A stretch of DNA of 23,151 nucleotides from positions 1-23,151 of the forward strand of contig JAPEKQ010000026.1 of assembly GCA_029990205.1 (NCBI GenBank). The letters are read 5' to 3'. Each line of letters starts with the position of its first letter. The stretch's first letter is position 1. The position numbers and the translations under genes are program-made. The notes beneath the pieces are model-generated. The model was given only the letters and a program-made list of their open reading frames with translations, did no database searches and was not told the DNA's origin. Origin of the DNA: a bacterium (GTDB lineage: Bacteria > Joyebacterota > Joyebacteria > Joyebacterales > Joyebacteraceae). Shown here in pieces: positions 8,031 to 18,621 of the stretch.

Positions 8031-9164
8031 CTACGCCCCGCCCCGACCCCTGGCCAGCGCCAGGACGCTCTCGGCGACCCGACGTGCAGCGTCGGGGCGT
8101 GCCAGCGTCCTGGCCGCATGTGCCATGCGTTCCAGCCGGGTGCGATCGCGCAGGAGCTCCTGTATGCGTCGGGCGAGGCTATCGCCCGCTAGCTCCCCAT
8201 CGGGAATCACAACTGCCGCCCCGGCGGCCTCGACCGCCCTGGCGTTCTTCATCTGGTGCCCCTCGGTCGCGTGCGGATACGGCACGAGGATCGCCGGCCG
8301 CGCCACCACGGCCGTCTCGGCGAGCGTGGTCGCACCCGCCCTCGAGACCACCAGATCGCAGGCCGCGTACGCGTCCGCCACGTTGTCGAAGTAGCTCTCA
8401 ACGACCGCCGTCGCTCCGGCTCTGCTGCAGCTCTCGCGGACGATCGGAAGCTCGTCACGACCGGTCTGGATGATCATCTCGACGCCGCCCGCGGCAAGCT
8501 CCGCCGCCGCGTCCGCGATGGCGAGACTCATGCTCCGCGCCCCCCCGCTCCCACCGAGCAGGAAGATCACGGGAGCGTTGGCGGAGAGCCCGAAGTCGCG
8601 CCTCGCGGCACCTCGTGCCGCCTTCGCGCCCTCCGCGTTGTCAGGTGAAGCCATCGTGAACGCCGCCCGGATCGGGTTGCCGGACAGCTCGATCCGCTTC
8701 GCGCGCGGCAGATGCGTGCGGGTCTCGTCGAACGTCGTGTGGACGACGTCGGCCCACCGCGACAGCACGCGCGTGGCGAGCCCGGGATACGAGTTCTGCT
8801 CCTGCAGCGCGATCGGCACGCGGAGCGATGCCGCCGCGATCACCGGCGGCAGACTCGCGAATCCCCCCGTTCCGAGCGCGGCGTCCGGCCGGCGGCGCAT
8901 GAGCTTCGTCACACCGCCGGCGTACCCGGCGCCGACGACGAACGGCACGGCGACGTTCACAAGCCTCCCGCCGCGGATGAACCCCCGCGAGGGCACGGTC
9001 TCGAACGTTCTGCCGGTCTCGGTCACCACGCGCTCCTCGATCGAACCACTGCGTCCCATGAAGAAGGTCTCGATGCCGGGCTCGAGCTGCTCGAGCGCCT
9101 CGGCAACAGCGATCCCCGGATAGATGTGTCCTCCTGTGCCTCCGCCGGCGATCATGACTCTCAC
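8031..9164 (-). CDS. murG: lipid II synthase MurG (UDP-GlcNAc transferase)
   Basis: Peripheral membrane GT-B glycosyltransferase that adds GlcNAc to lipid I to give lipid II. 377 residues. The first G loop GGGTGGHIYPG is at 7-17, and a second Gly-rich region ALGTGGFASLP follows near residue 96. The acceptor-side signature QEQNSYPGLATR and SGNPIR are present. The C-terminal donor domain has LLGGSGGARSMS, then VSRAGATTLAE, PYPHATEGHQMKNA and a basic, Ala-rich end. The start is a GTG that overlaps the ftsW stop by four bases with AAGGAAGAGG just upstream; an ATG at codon 4 is a weaker alternative. Confidence 0.97.
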   Translation of the reverse strand: MRVMIAGGGTGGHIYPGIAVAEALEQLEPGIETFFMGRSGSIEERVVTETGRTFETVPSRGFIRGGRLVNVAVPFVVGAGYAGGVTKLMRRRPDAALGTGGFASLPPVIAAASLRVPIALQEQNSYPGLATRVLSRWADVVHTTFDETRTHLPRAKRIELSGNPIRAAFTMASPDNAEGAKAARGAARRDFGLSANAPVIFLLGGSGGARSMSLAIADAAAELAAGGVEMIIQTGRDELPIVRESCSRAGATAVVESYFDNVADAYAACDLVVSRAGATTLAETAVVARPAILVPYPHATEGHQMKNARAVEAAGAAVVIPDGELAGDSLARRIQELLRDRTRLERMAHAARTLARPDAARRVAESVLALARGRGGA

Positions 9165-10312
9165 GACCTCTTCCTTCGTCTGTTCTCACGACCGGTGACG
9201 ATCGCCGGTCCATCAAGCACGGTCTGCTTTGACATGTTCAACAGGATGCCGACCGCCGCCATGTTCCCCACGAGCGCCATTCCTCCGTAGCTCAGGAAGG
9301 GCAGCGGCAGCCCGGTGGTCGGGATCGTACCGGTCACAACGCCGATGTTGATCGCCGCGTACAACGCGACCATGACCGTCAGTCCGGACGCCAGGAGCAT
9401 CCCGTAGAGGTCCTGCTGTCGGCGCGCGATCCGGAGTCCCCGCAGCATCAGCACGACGAAGAGCCCGACGACGAACAACGCGCCCAGAATGCCGAGTTCC
9501 TCCGCCCAGATGGAGAAGGCGAAGTCGGTGTGCGAGTCGGGGATGAACGCGCGCTGGAGACTGCTCCCGATGCCGCGCCCCTTGATGCCGCCCGACCCGA
9601 ACGCGATGAGTGACTGGTAGACCTGGTACGCCATCTCCCTCGTGTTGACCCCGTCCATGGAGAGGTCGAACATCGACCTCCAGACGCCGACGCGCCCGCT
9701 GATCCGGTCGACGTTCGCGGCGGCGAAGGCGCCCAGCGGCACGACGATCAGTCCAAGCGCGCCGATGTGGTGGAGCCTCGCCCCGCCGAGGAAGAGCATC
9801 GTGAACGAGAGCAGCGAGATGCCGAGCGCGCTCCCGAAGTCCTTCTGGAGCACCATGAGCCCGACGACGATACCGACGAACACGAGTCTCGGCAGCAGCC
9901 CCTTTGCGAAGTCGACAAGTTCCTCCTGCCGCCGCGAGAGCACATCCGCGAGGTAGACGACGAGGACGAGCTTGGCGATCTCGTTCGGCTGAACGCCCAT
10001 GAACGTGGACGTGGCGCCGCGCGTGTTCTCAGGGCGGAGCACCGTGAGCACGAGCAGGGCGATCGAGAACAGCATCGCCTTCTTCGCGTGCTTCCTGTAG
10101 AAGCGGTGGTCCACCGAGTAGAAGAACCACATGGCCAGCGCGCCGGCGGCGAGCCTGAGGACGTACATCTGGAAGAGCGCGTTCGCGCTCCCCATACGGC
10201 TGTGCGCGAAGTAGACGCTCGACGTATAGACGGTGATGGTCCCGACCGCGAGCAGCAGCAGCGCCGTCCACAGGAGCCATCGATCACACCGTATGATCCC
10301 CTTGAGCTTCAT
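9161..10312 (-). CDS. ftsW: septal peptidoglycan glycosyltransferase FtsW (SEDS family)
   Basis: Multi-pass inner-membrane polymerase that joins lipid II into glycan strands at the septum with its partner FtsI. About 383 residues, with hydrophobic segments consistent with ten helices. Family landmarks include GVQPNEIAKL, the long extracellular loop with GSGGIKGRGIGSS and PDSHTDFAFSIWAEELG, and the C-terminal PFLSYGGMALVGN. RodA shares these, so the FtsW call leans on its place between murD and murG. The tail is strongly basic (RENRRRKRS). The junction with murD reads GTGATG; the ATG at 10312 has GGAG seven bases upstream and is preferred to the GTG at 10315. Confidence 0.95.
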   Translation of the reverse strand: MKLKGIIRCDRWLLWTALLLLAVGTITVYTSSVYFAHSRMGSANALFQMYVLRLAAGALAMWFFYSVDHRFYRKHAKKAMLFSIALLVLTVLRPENTRGATSTFMGVQPNEIAKLVLVVYLADVLSRRQEELVDFAKGLLPRLVFVGIVVGLMVLQKDFGSALGISLLSFTMLFLGGARLHHIGALGLIVVPLGAFAAANVDRISGRVGVWRSMFDLSMDGVNTREMAYQVYQSLIAFGSGGIKGRGIGSSLQRAFIPDSHTDFAFSIWAEELGILGALFVVGLFVVLMLRGLRIARRQQDLYGMLLASGLTVMVALYAAINIGVVTGTIPTTGLPLPFLSYGGMALVGNMAAVGILLNMSKQTVLDGPAIVTGRENRRRKRS

Positions 10313-11682
10313 CACGCGTCTCCGAGCGCGTTCACCGCGCGCTTGAACTGCCGGCCTCTGTCCTCAAAGTCGTCGAACATGTCGAAGCTCGCGCATGCCG
10401 GAGAGAGCAGAACGACATCACCGTTCTCCGCCAGCTCCCGCGCCCGCCGCACGGCCTCATCCAGAGTCCCTGCCCGCTCCGTTCCGACGGCGCCGTCGAG
10501 CGCCCTCTCGAACTTCTCTGTCGCCTGACCGATGAGCACGGCCTTCCGGACGTGCTTCGTCGCGAGCTCTCTCAGCGCCGTGAAGTCCGCGCCCTTCTCC
10601 TTGCCGCCCGCGATCCAGACGATCGGAGAGTCATAGCTCTGGAGCGCGAAGCGGACCGAGTCCACGTTGGTCGCCTTCGAGTCGTTCACGTACGTCACGC
10701 CGTCGAGTTCGCGGACGAACTCCAGACGGTGTTCGAGCGAGCGGAAGTCCCTGAGCACATCCGCGGCCGCCCCGGGCTCGACGCCGACGGATGCGGCAGT
10801 CGCGAACGCCACCATCGAGTTGACCAGGTTGTGCGGCCCCGGCAGCCCCAGCTCCTCCACCTTCACGACCTCGGTCTCCCGCTCCCCGATCCGCGAGACC
10901 ACGGTGCCGCCCCGCACGAACACTCCGTCCGGGAGCTCGGTGGTCACGCTGACCGGCACGACCGTGCCGCTCACCGACTCCGCCCGCGCCGCCACCTCGG
11001 GATCATCGACGTAGAGCACGGCGAAGTCGTCCGCTGTCTGATTCGCGAAGAGCCTCATCTTCGAGGCCGCGTAGTGATCGAAGCCGTCGTACCGGTCCAG
11101 ATGGTCCTCCGTGATATTGAGGAGCGCGCCCACGGCCGGCCTGAAGCGGTCGGTCGTGTCGAGCTGGAAGCTCGAGACCTCGGCGACGATGATGCCGTCC
11201 GCGGGTGTGCGCGCCGCCTCGTGCGAGACCGCGTTGCCGATGTTGCCACCTACGAGAACCGGTCGACCCGTCGTCCGGACGAGCTCTCCAGTGAGAGCCG
11301 TCGTCGTCGTCTTCCCGTTCGTTCCGGTGATGGCCACCCACGTCGCTTCGGACATCTGATACCCCAGTTCGAGTTCTCCGATGGTCTCGATGCCGCGCTC
11401 CGTGCCCGCCTTCAGCAGCGGCGCTCCGGACGGCACTCCCGGGCTGACGACTATGAGGTCGGCGGCATCCAGGAGTTCCAGCGGCTGCTCACCGAGCGAG
11501 AGCTCTGCCCCACGTGCGAGCCAGGAGGTTGCGTCGAGGCCGAGATCGTCCGCGCTTCGAAGATCCGTGGCGACCACGCGACTCCCCTCCTCCAGCAAGA
11601 GATCCACCGCCGCGCGCCCGCTTCGAGCCAGACCCACGACCAACACTCTCAAACCCGCCAAATCTCGCCGTACCCGTGTCAT
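10312..11682 (-). CDS. murD: UDP-MurNAc-L-alanine:D-glutamate ligase MurD
   Basis: Adds D-Glu to UDP-MurNAc-L-Ala with ATP, in the cytoplasm. 456 residues. It has an N-terminal Rossmann fold (LRVLVVGLARSGRAAV, 11-26), SPGVP at 80-84, ATP loop TGTNGKTTTT at 119-128, GGNIGNAV, then EVSSFQLD, LNITEDHLDRYDGFDHYAASK with the expected carbamylated Lys, and the C-terminal NDSKATNVDSV, all typical of MurD. AGGAGG lies 13 bases upstream of the ATG, a rather long spacing. The 109 bases back to the mraY stop are the longest gap between standard genes here after ftsA-ftsZ rank is considered, and a 36-codon frame fills it and ends in an ATGA overlap with this start. Confidence 0.97.
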   Translation of the reverse strand: MTRVRRDLAGLRVLVVGLARSGRAAVDLLLEEGSRVVATDLRSADDLGLDATSWLARGAELSLGEQPLELLDAADLIVVSPGVPSGAPLLKAGTERGIETIGELELGYQMSEATWVAITGTNGKTTTTALTGELVRTTGRPVLVGGNIGNAVSHEAARTPADGIIVAEVSSFQLDTTDRFRPAVGALLNITEDHLDRYDGFDHYAASKMRLFANQTADDFAVLYVDDPEVAARAESVSGTVVPVSVTTELPDGVFVRGGTVVSRIGERETEVVKVEELGLPGPHNLVNSMVAFATAASVGVEPGAAADVLRDFRSLEHRLEFVRELDGVTYVNDSKATNVDSVRFALQSYDSPIVWIAGGKEKGADFTALRELATKHVRKAVLIGQATEKFERALDGAVGTERAGTLDEAVRRARELAENGDVVLLSPACASFDMFDDFEDRGRQFKRAVNALGDA

Positions 11683-11789
11683 CGAGAAGTACCGACCTCC
11701 TGTCGCTGCGCTCTCTTGTGCCCCACCAGCCAGTCTTCATGAGACCACTTCGCTCTCTCTGAAGAACCTCTCCCGTCTCCACGATCCAT
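11679..11789 (-). CDS. possible 36-residue ORF filling the mraY-murD gap
   Basis: A short frame begins with an ATG two bases after the mraY stop and ends with a TGA that overlaps the murD start codon as ATGA. The predicted product is hydrophilic and basic, starting MDRGDGRGSSER and ending RQEVGTSR, with no membrane segment and no family that I recognise. No ribosome site is visible before its ATG, so translation would depend on ribosomes finishing mraY. The exact fit to both neighbours is the only positive evidence; it could be chance. A role as a coupling leader for murD is inference. Confidence 0.25.
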   Translation of the reverse strand: MDRGDGRGSSERAKWSHEDWLVGHKRAQRQEVGTSR

Positions 11790-11791
11790 CG

Positions 11792-12874
11792 TTACTGGAT
11801 CTTGAGCGTGGAGACCGCCAGCAGGGCGAACAGCGCCCCGACGATCCAGAATCGAACGACGATCTTGCTCTCCGGCCACCCCAGCTTCTGGAAGTGGTGA
11901 TGGAGAGGCGCCATGAGGAAGACACGCTTCCCCCGTGTCTTGAACGATGCGACCTGGATGATCACCGAGAGCGCGATGATCGCGAACATCCCGCCTACGA
12001 TGAGCAGCCAGATCTCCTTCTTGATGAGGATGGCCAGCGTCCCGAGCGCGCCGCCGACGGCGAGCGAACCCGTGTCGCCCATGAACACCTCGGCCGGGTG
12101 CGCGTTGAACCAGAGGAACCCGAGACCGGCGCCGATCAGAGCCGAGCAGTAGACCGTGAGCTCGCCGGCGCTGGCGATGTACGGGATGTTCAGGTAGTCG
12201 CTGAACCGGACGTGGCCGGTGAGATAGCTCATGGCCGCGAACGCCAGCGCGCAGAACAGAACGAGACCGATCGCGAGCCCGTCGAGGCCATCGGTCAGGT
12301 TCACCGCGTTCGAACTCGCCGTGATGACGATCATGCAGAACACCACGTACGCCGGTCCGAGTGACATGACGGCGTCCTTGAGGAACGGGACCTCGACGTT
12401 GCTCGGAGAGGCCAGCAGTCCGCCTCCGTAGATGGCAAGACCGACGAGAAGCCCGAGCCCGAGCTGTCCGGCGAGCTTGTACCGGGCCACGAGCCCCTTC
12501 TTCCGCTTCTTCACGACCTTGAGGAAATCGTCGGTGAACCCGACGAGCCCGAGCCAGATCGTGGCGATCAGCATCAGCCAGATGAACTCGTTGTCGAGAC
12601 GCGCCCAGAGGAGTGTCGGGACGACGGTCGCCGTGAGGATGAGCAGTCCGCCCATCGTCGGCGTCCCCGCCTTCGCGACGTGTGCCTCAGGGGCGTACTC
12701 CCTCACGGTGTCCGTGAGCTGGTGGTTGCGGAGCACGCGGATGAACAGGGGTCCCAGGAGGAAGCTTATGAGCAGGGCGGTTATGGCCGCGTACGCCGAA
12801 CGGAAGGTGATGTATCGGAAGACATTGAAGGCAGATATGTAGTCCCTCAAGGGGTAGAGCAGGTGATACAACAT
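11792..12874 (-). CDS. mraY: phospho-MurNAc-pentapeptide transferase MraY
   Basis: Polytopic membrane enzyme that moves phospho-MurNAc-pentapeptide to undecaprenyl phosphate, forming lipid I. 360 residues, the same length as the E. coli enzyme, starting MLYHLLYPLRDY. Catalytic and signature elements are KAGTPTMGG (68-76), the DD pair at 115-116 in GFTDDFLKV, NLTDGLDGLA at 192-201, FMGDTGSLA at 264-272 and the HHH at 325-327 in APLHHHFQKLGW. The frame is open upstream into murF, but the conserved N-terminus and GAGG six bases before the ATG at 12874 fix this start. It lies 43 bases after murF. Confidence 0.97.
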   Translation of the reverse strand: MLYHLLYPLRDYISAFNVFRYITFRSAYAAITALLISFLLGPLFIRVLRNHQLTDTVREYAPEAHVAKAGTPTMGGLLILTATVVPTLLWARLDNEFIWLMLIATIWLGLVGFTDDFLKVVKKRKKGLVARYKLAGQLGLGLLVGLAIYGGGLLASPSNVEVPFLKDAVMSLGPAYVVFCMIVITASSNAVNLTDGLDGLAIGLVLFCALAFAAMSYLTGHVRFSDYLNIPYIASAGELTVYCSALIGAGLGFLWFNAHPAEVFMGDTGSLAVGGALGTLAILIKKEIWLLIVGGMFAIIALSVIIQVASFKTRGKRVFLMAPLHHHFQKLGWPESKIVVRFWIVGALFALLAVSTLKIQ

Positions 12875-12917
12875 AACGGCCCTCGTACTTCGGGGGAGCA
12901 ACCCCCGGGTAGGCCGG

Positions 12918-14371
12918 TCAGGAGACGGGCGCCTCCGAGACCAGCGACTCAACCACTTCCTCCATCCGCATTCCGCGGGACCCCTTCACCAGCAATATCG
13001 CATCACGCTCGAGACCGTTTGCCAGGTCCCGCGCGAGTGTTCTCTTGTCGTCGTGGATGCGCACGTGATCCGGCGACATCCCCGCGGCGATCGCTCCTTC
13101 GGCGAGCGCCTTCACGTCCGATCCGTGAAGATAGAGACGGTCGATCCCGAGCTCCGCCGCCCGTGTCCCGACGGCCCGGTGCGCATCACGGCTCCCCTCA
13201 CCCATCTCGAGCATGTCGCCGAGCGCGGCGACCATCGGTCGCGCACCTGCCATCTCGGCGAGCGTCTCCAGGGCCGCGATCATCGACGCCGGATTGGCGT
13301 TGTAGGCGTCGTTGATCACCGTCACGCCGTCCATCTCGACGATCTCCATGCGCATCGACGTGGGCCGGAACTCCTTCAGACCGCTCGCGGCCGACTGCTC
13401 CCCCACGCCGAGCGAGACGGCGGCGGCTATCGCCGCGAGAGCGTTGTGCACGTTGTGCCGCCCCGGCGCCCGGAGTTCGACGCTCACCCTCTCCCGAACG
13501 AGCGCCGTCCTGCGAAGCGAGAAGCGCACGCTGGAGCCCGTGTGCTCGATGTCATCCGCGGCGACATCGGCGTCCTTCGAGAGGCCGTAGAGCACGACCG
13601 CCGAGGGACAGTCCGTCGCCATCGCCAGCACACGCGGATCGTCCGCGTTGAGAACCGCGGTGCCGTCGATCGGCAACGCCGCGATGAGTTCGCGCTTGGC
13701 GGCCGCGACGCCGTCGAGGTCACGCATGCTCTCGAGATGGGCCGCCGCGACGTTCGTCACGATACCGACCCGGGGTCTCGCGAGTTCGGCGAGGCGCGCG
13801 ATCTCACCCGGATGGTTCATCCCCATCTCGACGACCGCGATGTCGTGCGCGGACTCGATCCCGAAGAGCGTCAGCGGAACACCGACGTGGTTGTTGTAGT
13901 TGCCGCGGGTCTTCCAGACGCCCATCTGATGACCGAGCGCGGCTGCCGTCATGTCCTTCGTCGTCGTCTTGCCGTTCGACCCGGTCACCGCGACGACGGG
14001 GATCTCAAACCGGTTCCGGTACCACTGCGACAGCTCCTGGAGCGCAGTGAGCGTGTCGGCGACCGAAAGCAGAACGGCGGCACCCGGAAGCGCGTGCGTG
14101 TGCGTCCGGGCCCAGTCGGCCTCGACCACGGCGGCCGCGGCGCCCGACGCCAGAGCGTCGGCCACGAAGCGGTGTCCGTCGAACCGGTCGCCGCGAAGCG
14201 CGACGAAGAGGTCGCCCGACCGCACCATGCGCGAGTCGGTCGACACGCCGGAGATCCCGACACCCGCCGTGACGCCCGACGCACCCGCCTCGTTGCTCTC
14301 AGCGATCGCCGCGACGGTATCTGCCGCGATCCCGAGCGCCGAAGCCGCTTCTGTCAGCTCGATCCGCTCCA

Positions 14372-14372
<1 letters not shown>
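12918..14372 (-). CDS. murF: UDP-MurNAc-tripeptide:D-Ala-D-Ala ligase MurF
   Basis: Adds D-Ala-D-Ala to UDP-MurNAc-tripeptide, completing the pentapeptide in the cytoplasm. About 484 residues. The N-terminal domain has STDSRMVRSGDLFVAL (near 44-59), the ATP loop is GSNGKTTTKD at 131-140, then RGNYNNHVGVPLTL, VVEMGMNHPGEI and the C-terminal VINDAYNANPASM, a reliable MurF marker. The junction with murE reads GTGATG. The ATG at 14372 sits five to six bases after GAGG and is preferred to the GTG at 14375, which overlaps the murE stop by four bases. Confidence 0.97.
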
Positions 14373-15943
<1,571 letters not shown>

Positions 15944-15944
15944 G

Positions 15945-18074
15945 CTATCGGCACTCCACTCGGATTCTGTCTCCGGCCATCACCGCGGATCCGCACCGCG
16001 GCGACTGCGACCGGACCAGACCGGTTCCGTCGAACGAGAGCACGAGCCCGAGACCCGCCGCCGTGCGACGCGCGCGTCTGAGGCTCATCCCGACAAGATC
16101 GGGCATGTCGATGGTCGCTTCGCCGATCTCATCGGCGTCGGTCCCTGCGAACGACGCCGGGACGATGAGACAGTCACTGCCGCTGCGGCGCGCACCGAGC
16201 GCACCGGCGGCCAGCGCATACCCGGCCGCGTCGTAGTCGGCCGCCTCGTACCCTGCGACCTGCTGCGCGTCGGCCTCATCCATCAGACGCCCTGCGAGCC
16301 CGAGCCCTTCCGGTTCGAGAGAGCACGTCGTCAGCTCCTCCGCCGGCCGCGCATTCCTGCGACCGAGGATGAGCTCGTGACCCGAGCTCCTCACGACACG
16401 CTCGACGATGCGCCGGAAGACGGGAGCCGCCACCTCTCCACCGAGCCCCCGCCCCTTCGGCTCGTCGACAACGACGAGGATGACCACACCGGGATCATCT
16501 GCGGGAGCGAACCCTGCGAACGAGGAGACGTGCTTTCCCGGGGCGTAGCCCCGGATGCCGGGGACCACCTTCTGTGCGGTTCCCGTCTTGCCGGCGACCG
16601 CGAACTCAGCGACGGCGGCCTTCCTGCCCGTGCCGTCGACCGGAATGTCCTTCATCATGTCCCTCACGACCGCAGCGACCTCGGGCCGCACGACCTCGCG
16701 AACGACACACGGCTGCGATTCCTCCAGGACACGCCCGTCATCGCTCAGGACCGCCTTGACGATGTGCGGCTCCATGAGGTATCCGCCGTTCGCCACGGCC
16801 GAGTAGGCGCCCGCGAGCTGGAGCGCGGTCACCGCGATCTCCTGACCGATGGCGATCGTGTGGACGGATCGCCGACTCCAGTCGGCGGGCGGGCGGAGCG
16901 TGCCGCGAACCTCGCCGGGGAGATTGATGGCCGTGAGACATCCGAACCCGAAATCGCGCGCGTATGAGTACAGGGGGATCTTGCCGACGGCTCCACCGAT
17001 CTGGGCGAAGCCGATGTTGCTCGACTTGGTCAGCGCCTTGCGAAACGTGAGCCACCCGTGCGGCTTGACGTCGCGGATGGTGAAGCTCCCGAACTTCCGC
17101 TTGCCCTGCGACGTGTAGTAGACCGACTTCTCGTCGGCCGCGCCGGTCTCGATGGCGGCGCACGCCGTAACGACCTTGAACGTCGACCCGGGTTCGAACT
17201 GATCGGTGACGGCGCGATTGCGCCAGCACTCGTCGGCGTAGCGGGAGAAGCGATTGCAGTCGAAGCCGGGCCAGTTCGCCATGGCCAGGATCTCGCCCGT
17301 CCACGGGTCCTGCACGATGACCGTGCCGCCCTTGGCCTCCTGCTCGCGGATGGCCCGCTCGAGTTCGACCTCGCAGATCTCCTGGAGCACGGCGTCGATC
17401 GTCAGCACAACCGATTCGCCGTCCTCGGGAGCGATGCGCGAACCCGACGGCGCCGGAGAGCGCTGCTGTACGCAGTCGAGGTGATACTCGACCGTCGCCG
17501 GCGTGCCGCGCAGCCACTCGTCCATCTGCTGCTCGACGCCGGAGATGCCGCGACCGTCGATATCCGTGTATCCGATCACGTGACAGGCGCGCTCACCGTG
17601 CGGGTAGACGCGCTTGGTTTCCGGAAGAAGCTCGACGCCCTTGATCCCGAGCGCCGCGACGGCGTGAGCGCGAGCGGGCGAGACCTGACGCTCGAGCCAC
17701 ACGAATCCGGTGTTCTTCGAGAGAAGCTCTCTGTACGAGCGCGAGTCGCCGCCGAGGACGCGTGCAAGGGACCGGGCCGCAGCGCGCGGCGAGTCGACCT
17801 CGCGCGGGTGCGCGCAGACGGAGTGGACATCGAGGTTATCGGTCAGCGGGATCAGGTTGCGATCGAAGATCACGCCGCGGTCGGGCGCCAGTTCGACGGT
17901 CACGACCTGCTGCCGCTCGGCGTAGCCGGCGAGCCGCGGCCCGTGGACGACCTGGATGAACACAAGGCGAACGACGATGACGGCCCAGACCGCGAGCGCG
18001 AACACGAGAGCGACGCCGAGTCGCCTCACGTGTGCCCTCTCTACGATCTCGTCTCTACCCGTCGGTCGGTGCAC
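15945..18074 (-). CDS. ftsI: septal transpeptidase FtsI (PBP3-like) with C-terminal PASTA domain
   Basis: Class B penicillin-binding protein that cross-links septal peptidoglycan. Up to 709 residues. There is one membrane helix (about 21-43), a dimerisation domain beginning APDRGVIFDRN (63-73), and the transpeptidase domain with active-site Ser297 in GSTFK, SSN at 351-353 and KTGTA at 496-500. After residue 575 come about 80 residues of acidic, Ala/Gly-rich linker, then a PASTA domain at about 656-709 (MPDLVGMSLRRAR to the end). The first GTG at 18074 overlaps ftsL by 20 bases and has GAGGGA upstream. A second GTG at 18029 follows GAGAGG at ideal spacing and would leave a 25-base gap; I cannot decide between them. 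Confidence 0.94.
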   Translation of the reverse strand: MHRPTGRDEIVERAHVRRLGVALVFALAVWAVIVVRLVFIQVVHGPRLAGYAERQQVVTVELAPDRGVIFDRNLIPLTDNLDVHSVCAHPREVDSPRAAARSLARVLGGDSRSYRELLSKNTGFVWLERQVSPARAHAVAALGIKGVELLPETKRVYPHGERACHVIGYTDIDGRGISGVEQQMDEWLRGTPATVEYHLDCVQQRSPAPSGSRIAPEDGESVVLTIDAVLQEICEVELERAIREQEAKGGTVIVQDPWTGEILAMANWPGFDCNRFSRYADECWRNRAVTDQFEPGSTFKVVTACAAIETGAADEKSVYYTSQGKRKFGSFTIRDVKPHGWLTFRKALTKSSNIGFAQIGGAVGKIPLYSYARDFGFGCLTAINLPGEVRGTLRPPADWSRRSVHTIAIGQEIAVTALQLAGAYSAVANGGYLMEPHIVKAVLSDDGRVLEESQPCVVREVVRPEVAAVVRDMMKDIPVDGTGRKAAVAEFAVAGKTGTAQKVVPGIRGYAPGKHVSSFAGFAPADDPGVVILVVVDEPKGRGLGGEVAAPVFRRIVERVVRSSGHELILGRRNARPAEELTTCSLEPEGLGLAGRLMDEADAQQVAGYEAADYDAAGYALAAGALGARRSGSDCLIVPASFAGTDADEIGEATIDMPDLVGMSLRRARRTAAGLGLVLSFDGTGLVRSQSPRCGSAVMAGDRIRVECR

Positions 18075-18558
18075 GGCCGTCCCTCATCACGTAGCCCGCT
18101 TCGTCTCTGCCGCCTGCCGGGACCTCTCCCAGCCTCACGACCTCATCTTGCCCCGGGTACCGCATGTCCAGCTGCTCCATCGCGTATCGTTCGATCCGCT
18201 CCCGGCTCGAGAGCGCCACACAGTCCATCTCAAGGAACCCGATCTCCGCCTCGAGTCTGCCCCGGCGTTCGCGCAGGCTCTCGATCTCACCGGCCAGATG
18301 CGAGGCGTACACGTGCTGCCACACGCAGAGGATCCCGGTCAGGAGCGCCGCGGCCCAGAGCACAAGCCCTTTCGCGTGGACCGACCCCCGGATGCCCCTC
18401 ATAAGAGTCACCGGTCCGGTCGCGATGCCGCCGACCCGACCGGCGATGAATGCCAGCGGAGAGAAATGCGATGCGGTGCGACGAGCGCCTGTTGAACGTC
18501 CGCTCGTCCGACGCCTTGGTACGGTCTGCTTCTTCCTCAGGAATCTCATTCGCTGCAC
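18055..18558 (-). CDS. ftsL: FtsL-like septum protein
   Basis: Small bitopic protein expected to form the FtsQLB complex. 167 residues: a long basic cytoplasmic region (about 1-60, many Arg/Lys), one membrane helix at about 63-83 (GLVLWAAALLTGILCVWQHVY), then a short coiled-coil-like stretch HLAGEIESLRERRGRLEAEI at 87-106 and a C-terminal ERIERYAMEQLDMRYPG segment typical of FtsL/FtsL-like proteins. Sequence conservation in this family is low; position between rsmH and ftsI carries much of the call. GTG at 18558 has AGGGGGAA upstream; an ATG three codons later and Met53 (18402) are alternatives. The N-terminal extension is longer than usual for FtsL. Confidence 0.8.
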   Translation of the reverse strand: MQRMRFLRKKQTVPRRRTSGRSTGARRTASHFSPLAFIAGRVGGIATGPVTLMRGIRGSVHAKGLVLWAAALLTGILCVWQHVYASHLAGEIESLRERRGRLEAEIGFLEMDCVALSSRERIERYAMEQLDMRYPGQDEVVRLGEVPAGGRDEAGYVMRDGRAPTDG

Positions 18559-18621
18559 CGCGTTCCCCCTGGGGGTAGTCAGACGACCGGCGCCTCATGG
18601 CCTCCGGTCGCCGCTCCCCTG

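Noticed and set aside
11489-11782. 97-codon frame over the mraY-murD gap in a third frame
   Set aside because: It runs nearly 200 bases into murD out of frame and has Arg/Gly-rich shadow composition.
12874-12952. Longer MraY start at 12952
   Set aside because: It would overlap murF by 35 bases and add an Arg-rich stretch foreign to MraY; the ATG at 12874 gives the standard 360 residues and has a ribosome site.
18287-18598. Minus-strand 103-codon frame overlapping ftsL with GGAGG two bases before its ATG
   Set aside because: It lies in another frame of ftsL, its composition is shadow-like, and the spacing to the ribosome site is too short.
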